Positions 15,902 through 21,247 of a DNA stretch of 21,247 nt are shown in pieces. Numbering within the stretch: position 1 is the stretch's first letter; each line of letters opens with the position of its first letter. This DNA is from Helicobacteraceae bacterium. Lineage in GTDB: Bacteria > Campylobacterota > Campylobacteria > Campylobacterales > Sulfurimonadaceae. The position numbers and the translations under genes are program-made. The notes below the pieces were generated by a model that did not search any database, was not told where the DNA came from, and saw nothing but the letters and a program-made list of their open reading frames with translations. The stretch lies in assembly GCA_027081565.1 (NCBI GenBank), contig JALWKG010000109.1, positions 1 through 21,247 of the forward strand, in the 5' to 3' direction.

Positions 15902-16417
15902 ATGCGTTTACTTTTTAGTACCCTACTTCTGAGTACATCCCTCTTTGCTATTGGCGAGAGCATGACAACCATGCAAGCTGACTTTACACAGACCATCACC
16001 GATGATAAAAATAGTACTTTGACCTATAAAGGCAACATGTTGGCAAAACGTCCAAGCATGGCAAAATGGCACTATGTAGAGCCTATAGAAAAGAGTGTTT
16101 ACATCGTTGATAAAGTGGTCACGGTTGTAGAACCTGAACTCGAACAGGCCATCATCAAAAAGCTCGACAACAGTATCGATATCCTTGCTATTTTATCTTC
16201 TGCAACCAAGGTCTCAAAAGAGCATTATATAGCAATGTACCATGAAAAAGAGTATGAGATCTACCTCTCAGGCAAAAAGATAAAGTCGATCCACTTCAGT
16301 GACACTTTTGACAACCAAGTCAGCATTATCTTTACTCAAGAGAAGATCAACCAAAAGATCGACGACCAACGTTTTAAAGCAGAGATCCCTTTAGACTTTG
16401 ATATCATCAAAGACTAA
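15902..16417 (+). CDS. lolA: Outer-membrane lipoprotein carrier protein LolA
   Basis: LolA is the periplasmic chaperone that takes lipoproteins from LolCDE to the outer membrane. The 171-residue precursor has a short signal peptide (MRLLFSTLLLSTSLFA). The mature LolA core follows: MTTMQADFTQTITDDKNSTLTYKG, then KRPSMAKWHYVEPIEKSVYI, the usual W-Y-P stretch, and the VVEPELEQA segment. It is somewhat shorter than E. coli LolA but typical for Campylobacterota. The start is fixed by AAAGGA and a nearby TATAAT. It is divergent from the secA-lolC/E pair, so LolA and its presumed donor complex are encoded side by side. The stop is 12 nt from that of the convergent DUF2183 gene. Confidence 0.92.
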   Translation: MRLLFSTLLLSTSLFAIGESMTTMQADFTQTITDDKNSTLTYKGNMLAKRPSMAKWHYVEPIEKSVYIVDKVVTVVEPELEQAIIKKLDNSIDILAILSSATKVSKEHYIAMYHEKEYEIYLSGKKIKSIHFSDTFDNQVSIIFTQEKINQKIDDQRFKAEIPLDFDIIKD

Positions 16418-16429
16418 AGAACCTACCCT

Positions 16430-17590
16430 CTACTCTACAACACGCTCAAGAAGTTGTACTTCTGCTGTAGAAGTGTCAAATAGACCATTAAACCTGCTGT
16501 TGGTCAGGTTTTCATCACTCACATTTTGTAAATAGACTGTTTTTACCTGACTCGGATACTGCTTTTGAATATAGCTATAGACTTCAGGGTCTTTCTCTCC
16601 TGTATCTCCTAGTAACATCACATTGGCAAGAGGAAAATCATCTATAATGCTTGTGATCGCCTCTACCTTATGTTTATAAGAGGCATTCGCATCAAAAAAG
16701 TCATATAACTCCGAGGCTACAGGACTCAGGACAAACTCTCTAAGATAGACCGCACCCTCAGGATAGCCACTCTCTGTTATAAAGCTTTCAATGCTGTCAA
16801 ACAACTGCTTGGGACTCCCGGAGACATAAAAGAAGTTCACATCCACATACTGCTCTTTGATATCCTGATACCCTTGTACCATACCAGGTACAGGTTTAGG
16901 TGTGTTATAAAAGGTGTTGGCCAAGAGTCTTGACTCAGAGATGTAGACTTCGGAGATCTTGATCGTGTCATCCACATCAGAGATGACCAGAGTAGTATCT
17001 TCAGCGATCAGAGGTAGTGAACCTTCAATGATACGAGAATCATCTTCTGTCAATATCACACGGTACTTTAATGAACTATTATTTTCCTGGGTCTCTAAAA
17101 CGTTCAAATAGTCATTTTCATTCATACGGATCTCACCTTCAAAGTTTCCAGAACTCAAAGAGGGTCTCAAGTCATAAAAGTCATTCCCAATCTGTACACT
17201 GATCTCCTCACCAGACTCACTTTGTGTTAAAAAGGGATCAATACGTTTCTCTATATCAGCAGGTTCAGTCACATTCTCATCGATCCGTATCTCTAGCAGT
17301 GATAAAAAGGTAAAACGCATTGCAAAATTAGCATCGGACTCATAGATCCAACCCCGTATTTTTAAAACGATCTCACTTCTGTTACTGTCTCTAAAAGCAT
17401 AAGAGGGAAAAAGTGTGACATACTCATTTTCATCTACACATCCTGTGTCATCTAAAAAACCGCACTCTTTATAAAAGAGTCCATTATTTGAAGGAAGTGT
17501 CTTTTCGTAGATAATAAGATGCTCAGGCTCTCGCTCAGAACAACCCACTAAAAGGGCAAGTAAAATAGTATAAATAGCAATAGATCTCAT
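16430..17590 (-). CDS. APP1-type (DUF2183) phosphatase-like lipoprotein
   Basis: A 386-residue protein with a lipoprotein signal (MRSIAIYTILLALLVGC, lipidated Cys17) and a C-terminal HAD-like DUF2183 domain. Catalytic DVDDT lies at 205-209 within LVISDVDDTIKISEV, followed by FFYVSGSPKQLFDSI, GAVYLREF, and LLGDTGEKDPEVY, the second acidic motif. Yeast App1 of this family is a phosphatidate phosphatase. The bacterial substrate is not established, so lipid phosphatase activity is a family-based guess. The first half (to about 190) is a beta-rich region I do not recognise. The lipobox suggests it is a client of the neighbouring Lol genes. There is no strong Shine-Dalgarno before ATG 17590. Confidence 0.8.
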   Translation of the reverse strand: MRSIAIYTILLALLVGCSEREPEHLIIYEKTLPSNNGLFYKECGFLDDTGCVDENEYVTLFPSYAFRDSNRSEIVLKIRGWIYESDANFAMRFTFLSLLEIRIDENVTEPADIEKRIDPFLTQSESGEEISVQIGNDFYDLRPSLSSGNFEGEIRMNENDYLNVLETQENNSSLKYRVILTEDDSRIIEGSLPLIAEDTTLVISDVDDTIKISEVYISESRLLANTFYNTPKPVPGMVQGYQDIKEQYVDVNFFYVSGSPKQLFDSIESFITESGYPEGAVYLREFVLSPVASELYDFFDANASYKHKVEAITSIIDDFPLANVMLLGDTGEKDPEVYSYIQKQYPSQVKTVYLQNVSDENLTNSRFNGLFDTSTAEVQLLERVVE

Positions 17591-17688
17591 TGATGTCCAT
17601 TTTTTTTACTTATATCATAGCTATATAGTATGGAAAATGCAAGTTTTGTTGGAGGAAAAGCAGTGTCTGTCAGCAGGGTGTAGAGCTA

Positions 17689-17714
17689 AAAGATATGGCA
17701 AAGGCCATACCTTT
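17689..17714 (-). terminator. Hairpin terminator candidate for acnB
   Basis: Bases 17689-17699 (AAAGATATGGC on the plus strand) pair with 17704-17714 around a 4-nt loop, giving an 11-bp stem with one wobble, 17 nt beyond the acnB stop. In the transcript the stem ends in CUUUU, so the U run is largely part of the stem and termination strength is uncertain. The 17591-17688 stretch holds only AT-rich upstream sequence of the DUF2183 gene. Confidence 0.5.
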
Positions 17715-17730
17715 AAAAAAGTGGTTTAAC

Positions 17731-20316
17731 TTATACTGGTTTAACAGTAACACCATATTTTTCTTCAGCAGCTTTACGCTCCTCAAGATGATAACCGTCG
17801 ATCTCGTTAAAGTTAAGGTACTTATAGATCTTGTCTTCTTTACCTTCGATCTTGCCAGGAACGATATCCATGTACTCAGCTGGTGTTGGAATACGACCAA
17901 GCTTAGAACATACCGCAGCAAGCTCGGCAGAACCAAGATAGACTTGAGTGCCCTTACCTAGACGGTTGTCAAAGTTACGTGTTGATGTTGAGAACACTGT
18001 AGAGTTAGGACGTGCAGACGCCTGGTTACCCATACAGAGTGAACAACCTGGAACCTCAGTCTGTGCCTGGATCTCTTTAAAGACATCGTAATAACCTTCG
18101 TTGATAAGCTGCTGCTCATCCATACGAGTTGGTGGAACGATCCAGAACTTCTCAACTGCATTTTCAGTCTCTCCACGCATCACTTCACCCGCCGCACGGT
18201 AGTGACCGATGTTTGTCATACAAGAACCTAAGAATACTTCATCGATCTTTGTTCCAGCAACTTCAGAAAGCAGTTTCACGTTGTCTGGATCATTAGGACA
18301 AGCAAGGATAGGCTCAGTAATTGTGTTAAGGTCAATGTTGATCACTGCTGCGTACTCTGCATCAGGATCTGGTTTCATTAGTGATGGGTTTGCCAACCAC
18401 TCTTTCATCTTACCTACACGACGTGCTAAAGTTGTTTTGTCTTCGTAACCATCTTCGATCATCGCTTCAAGAAGTGTAACGTTTGACTTAAGGTACTCTT
18501 CAACAGGTGCTGTGTTAAGAAGTACTGTACATGCCGCAGCAGAACGCTCAGCAGATGCATCAGAAAGCTCAAATGCCTGCTCCGCTTTAAGATCAGGAAG
18601 TCCTTCGATCTCTAAAATACGACCAGCGAAGATGTTCTTCTTGCCCGCTTTAGGAACCGTCAAGAGACCTTCTTGGATCGCAACATAAGGAATAGCGTTT
18701 ACAAGGTCACGCAGTGTGATACCGGGTTGCATCTCTCCTGAGAAACGTACAAGAACTGACTCAGGCATCGTAAGAGGCATAGAACCTGTAACCGCTGCAA
18801 ATGCAACAACACCAGAACCACCAGGGAAAGAGATACCCAGAGGGAAACGTGTATGGCTGTCAGCACCTGTTCCTACTGTGTCTGGAAGAACCATACGGTT
18901 CAACCATGAGTGGATAACACCATCACCCGGACGTAGCGCAACACCAGAACGGTTTGCAATAAAGTCAGGAAGTTTGTGGTGCATGATGACATCTGATGGC
19001 TTAGGATAAGCCGCTGTATGACAGAAAGACTGAAGTACCAAGTCAGCATTGAAACCAAGTGCTGCAAGCTCTTTGATCTCATCACGTGTCATTGGACCTG
19101 TTGTATCTTGAGAACCAACAGTACTCATCTCTGGCTCAACGTACATACCTGGACGGACACCAGCAAGACCAGAAGCCTTACCTACCATCTTCTGTGCAAG
19201 TGTATAACCTTTACCAGTATCAGCAGGCTGCTCCGCAGTCAGGAATGCGTCAGAAGCACCAAGACTAAGAACACCACGTGCCTTAGAAGTCAGACCACGA
19301 CCAATGATCAATGGAATACGACCACCCGCACGTACTTCGTCGGTAATCGTGTTAGGGTTAAGCTTAAATGTAGCGATACACTCGCCATCTTTATGTGCCT
19401 CACCTTTGTAAGGGTAGATCGTTACAACGTCGCCAGTTTCCATTTTAGAAACATCAAGCTCAAGTGGAAGTGCACCAGAGTCTTCACATGTTGCAAAGAA
19501 GATAGGCGCGATGATACCACCAAGAACAACACCACCAGTACGCTTGTTAGGAACACCTGGGATGTCAACACCCATGTGCCACTGAACAGAGTTAACACCA
19601 GACTTACGTGAACTTCCTGTACCAACAACATCACCAACGTAAGTGATAGGATGACCCTTTTTCTTAAGTTCTGCGATTGTCTCTAATGGCTTTTCCATCT
19701 TGTTAACAAGAAAAGAGTTAGCGTGTAATGGAATGTCTGAACGGGTAAACGCTTCAGATGCTGGAGAAAGATCATCTGTGTTTGTCTCACCAGGTACTTT
19801 ATATACTGTTAAAGTGATCTCTTCTGCTAGTGCAGGCTTGTGTGTAAACCACTCAGCATTTGCCCATGAAGTCATGACTTCAGTCGCAGCAGCGTTTCCA
19901 GCCTTGTGAAGTTCTTCAACATCGTTGAATGCATCATAAACAAGAAGTGTTTTGTTAAGTGCAGCAACGGCAGCTTTAACAACAGCAGTGTTTTTAGAAG
20001 AGAGTGCATCGATAAGAGGCTTAACGTTGTAACCACCAAGCATCATACCTAGCATTTCAACTGCTTTTTCAGGAGCAATACAAGCAACACTATGGTTCTC
20101 TTGTGCAAGGTCATTTAAAAATGCAGCTTTTACATAAGCAGAATCGTCAACACCTGGTGCAACACGGTTTGTTAAAAGGTCAAGTAGCTCATCAGTACAA
20201 TCAGCCTTGATCAGTTCGATCAACTCTGCTGTCTGCTCAGCAGTCAATGGTAGTGGAGGTACGCCTAAAGTTTCGCGCTCAGCAACGTGTGCTTTGTAGT
20301 CTTCTAAAAAAGCCAT
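17731..20316 (-). CDS. acnB: Aconitate hydratase B (bifunctional 2-methylisocitrate dehydratase type)
   Basis: AcnB interconverts citrate and isocitrate through a 4Fe-4S cluster. The 861 residues match E. coli AcnB (865). An N-terminal HEAT-like domain (MAFLEDYKAHVAERETLGVPPLPLT) is followed by the swivel domain and the catalytic domains. The cluster ligands are Cys699 (GSCMTNIGHYRAAGEV), Cys758 and Cys761 (GCSLCMGNQ). Their 59- and 3-residue spacing is identical to E. coli Cys710/769/772. An AAGGG site and a candidate -10 precede ATG 20316. It is transcribed alone, apart from the icd operon, although it supplies isocitrate to it. In E. coli, AcnB also binds mRNA when its cluster is lost; whether this one does is unknown. 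Confidence 0.98.
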   Translation of the reverse strand: MAFLEDYKAHVAERETLGVPPLPLTAEQTAELIELIKADCTDELLDLLTNRVAPGVDDSAYVKAAFLNDLAQENHSVACIAPEKAVEMLGMMLGGYNVKPLIDALSSKNTAVVKAAVAALNKTLLVYDAFNDVEELHKAGNAAATEVMTSWANAEWFTHKPALAEEITLTVYKVPGETNTDDLSPASEAFTRSDIPLHANSFLVNKMEKPLETIAELKKKGHPITYVGDVVGTGSSRKSGVNSVQWHMGVDIPGVPNKRTGGVVLGGIIAPIFFATCEDSGALPLELDVSKMETGDVVTIYPYKGEAHKDGECIATFKLNPNTITDEVRAGGRIPLIIGRGLTSKARGVLSLGASDAFLTAEQPADTGKGYTLAQKMVGKASGLAGVRPGMYVEPEMSTVGSQDTTGPMTRDEIKELAALGFNADLVLQSFCHTAAYPKPSDVIMHHKLPDFIANRSGVALRPGDGVIHSWLNRMVLPDTVGTGADSHTRFPLGISFPGGSGVVAFAAVTGSMPLTMPESVLVRFSGEMQPGITLRDLVNAIPYVAIQEGLLTVPKAGKKNIFAGRILEIEGLPDLKAEQAFELSDASAERSAAACTVLLNTAPVEEYLKSNVTLLEAMIEDGYEDKTTLARRVGKMKEWLANPSLMKPDPDAEYAAVINIDLNTITEPILACPNDPDNVKLLSEVAGTKIDEVFLGSCMTNIGHYRAAGEVMRGETENAVEKFWIVPPTRMDEQQLINEGYYDVFKEIQAQTEVPGCSLCMGNQASARPNSTVFSTSTRNFDNRLGKGTQVYLGSAELAAVCSKLGRIPTPAEYMDIVPGKIEGKEDKIYKYLNFNEIDGYHLEERKAAEEKYGVTVKPV

Positions 20317-20344
20317 GTATAACCCTTGTTTAAAAATTTTGTAA

Positions 20345-20350
20345 ATTATA
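20345..20350 (-). promoter_or_regulatory. Candidate acnB -10
   Basis: TATAAT on the minus strand, about 30 nt before the acnB ATG, in a T-rich context without a clear -35. Confidence 0.45.
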
Positions 20351-20613
20351 ACTAAGTTTTACCAAACAAAAAGACGGGTGTTACAAAAGTAAACATATTT
20401 ATTTTAGCACTGTGTATAAATGCTACAAGTACAAAGATATGCCTACTCTAGGAGAATACTATAGGTTTGCTCTGCCTTCTTGTATGTATGATGTAACTTT
20501 ATGACACACCAAGTCTCATCTATGAAGGATTTACTACACACTTTAATCCAAGTGTTTCATCATCAGCTCTTTTAGTCTATTTGAGCTGGAATGGAAAAAT
20601 CATAATGTTGTGT
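20351..20613. other. Gap between acnB and the small membrane-protein gene
   Basis: No convincing gene. A 6-bp inverted repeat CAGCTC / GAGCTG (20564-20569 and 20583-20588) is the only hairpin worth noting. Two tiny frames of 21 and 24 codons overlapping by ATGA (20439-20504 and 20501-20575) lack ribosome binding sites and are not called. The rest is AT-rich sequence. Confidence 0.4.
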
Positions 20614-20619
20614 TAAAAT
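20614..20619 (+). promoter_or_regulatory. Candidate extended -10 for the small membrane-protein gene
   Basis: TGT-TAAAAT gives an extended -10 with 5 of 6 matches, predicting a start near 20626 and a short leader to ATG 20644. Confidence 0.35.
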
Positions 20620-20643
20620 TCTTAGCGAGTGAAAAGGTTTCAG

Positions 20644-21114
20644 ATGTCACACAGAAAAATCAAAGCACAGTTACAGACTAAAAAGATCCGTACAAAGAGA
20701 AAATTTTACGTACTGATCCTCATTTCAATATTTATCAGTGTTATCTACGACTCCTTTCACTATAACATCCCTTTTTACTATATTTTGTACTTCTTTGTAG
20801 GGATTGGTCTCGGAGCGATCGAAAGGAGTATGACATCAAACATATTTTGGGACAAAAACCAAAATCAGTTGGTAGAGACACAGGATTATGTTCAAATAGC
20901 AATATTTGGAATTTTATTACTGTTTAGAATTTTTGTATTACCCTACATCTTAGATGAAAACACTCATCCTATTCACATTTATGACGCCACCGCTTTAATT
21001 ACTTTTGGAGTTTTCTATCATAAGATAAAAACGTATCAAAAAGCCTTTAACTCTGCATTACTTGACAGTGCCATAGAAAATCATGGTAGTGACAAGAGAG
21101 ACAGTTTAACGTAA
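20644..21114 (+). CDS. Small multi-pass membrane protein, function unknown
   Basis: I do not recognise this 156-residue protein. It begins with a basic stretch (MSHRKIKAQLQTKKIRTKRK) and then has about four hydrophobic segments: about 22-38 (FYVLILISIFISVIYDS), 44-60 (FYYILYFFVGIGLGAIE), 84-104 (VQIAIFGILLLFRIFVLPYI) and 114-128 (ATALITFGVFYHKI). This suggests an inner-membrane protein with a cytoplasmic basic N-terminus. The open frame reaches a GTG at 20629, but ATG 20644 is preferred because AAAAGG lies 6-7 nt upstream and the candidate promoter would leave almost no leader for the GTG. It appears to be a single-gene unit next to acnB. Coding status is likely from codon use and composition; function is not inferred. 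Confidence 0.65.
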   Translation: MSHRKIKAQLQTKKIRTKRKFYVLILISIFISVIYDSFHYNIPFYYILYFFVGIGLGAIERSMTSNIFWDKNQNQLVETQDYVQIAIFGILLLFRIFVLPYILDENTHPIHIYDATALITFGVFYHKIKTYQKAFNSALLDSAIENHGSDKRDSLT

Positions 21115-21133
21115 TATCATAAGACCTAACCGA

Positions 21134-21183
21134 CTCTATAATGACAGGCAGAAAACACTTGCTCTAACACTTTTGCTATAGAG
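21134..21183. repeat. Inverted repeat CTCTATA / TATAGAG after the membrane-protein gene
   Basis: Seven bases at 21134-21140 are the exact inverse of 21177-21183, separated by 36 nt that contain two AACACTT copies. It lies 20 nt after the stop at 21114. Possibly part of a terminator region between convergent genes; weak evidence. Confidence 0.25.
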
Positions 21184-21212
21184 GCACAAACACACTTCAA
21201 TACAGCCTGTGT

Positions 21213-21247
21213 TTAAGACTGCTTCTCCACCTGTTTAAAAGTTTTTG
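21213..21247 (-). CDS. Possible C-terminal end of a minus-strand gene (partial)
   Basis: One minus-strand frame entering from the right edge reads KTFKQVEKQS and then TAA at 21215-21213. Composition is protein-like, and the other frames on that strand also hit stops. Just beyond the stop, AAACACA and TGTGTTT are inverted around a 13-nt loop, as for a gene-end hairpin. Only ten residues are visible, so this is a suggestion and the product cannot be named. Confidence 0.25.
   Translation of the reverse strand, partial: KTFKQVEKQS

Noticed and set aside
19018..19611. 197-codon plus-strand open frame opposite acnB
   Set aside because: The longest shadow frame, but antisense to an intact acnB with low-complexity, Cys/Thr-rich translation and no resemblance to any protein.
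20439..20575. Two tiny frames (21 and 24 codons) overlapping by ATGA
   Set aside because: The overlap looks like translational coupling, but neither has a Shine-Dalgarno sequence, both are very short, and chance is sufficient.

Overview
The window looks like a chromosome segment of a Campylobacterota (Epsilonproteobacteria) chemolithoautotroph. Sulfurovum or a close relative is my best guess, inferred from protein style, moderate G+C, the monomeric NADP-type isocitrate dehydrogenase and the clustered TCA genes. I saw no rRNA, tRNA, CRISPR array, transposase, integrase or phage gene. Almost all of it is core metabolism and envelope biogenesis, so I do not claim a new multi-gene system. The unusual material is regulatory or structural, plus one cofactor-site change.

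Region 1 (1-7353, minus strand): a tight TCA / reverse-TCA operon read right to left as icd, mdh-like 2, mdh, fumC, sucC, sucD (sucD runs off the left edge). From the second mdh onward the gaps are only 2-28 nt. The icd-mdh gap is longer and holds two hairpins, one with a UUCG tetraloop. The two adjacent malate dehydrogenase paralogues differ at the residue that normally selects NAD over NADP. Upstream of icd are three GTGAATA half-sites next to a candidate extended -10.

Region 2 (7452-11835): mltG (minus) and a 1077-residue AsmA/YhdP-like envelope protein (plus) are divergent and overlap at their 5' ends, so each gene's start region lies inside the other's coding sequence. Behind the AsmA-like gene is a 273-nt gap with repeat-like text and a ~109-nt imperfect inverted repeat that reaches the stop codon of the convergent lolC/E-like gene.

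Region 3 (11833-17590): a secretion and lipoprotein-trafficking group. secA overlaps the start of a LolC/E-type permease gene, and lolA diverges from secA. A gene for an APP1-type (DUF2183) phosphatase-like lipoprotein converges on lolA. The secA-lolA gap contains a palindromic ~90-nt structure that probably lies in the secA 5' leader.

Region 4 (17689-21247): acnB with its own candidate promoter and terminator hairpin, a 327-nt gap, a small unrecognised membrane protein, and the possible last ten codons of a minus-strand gene at the right edge.

Together, acnB, icd, mdh, fumC and sucCD cover most of the citrate-to-succinyl-CoA interconversions in either direction. SecA, LolC/E, LolA, MltG and the AsmA-like protein cover export, lipoprotein release, glycan processing and probable lipid transport.
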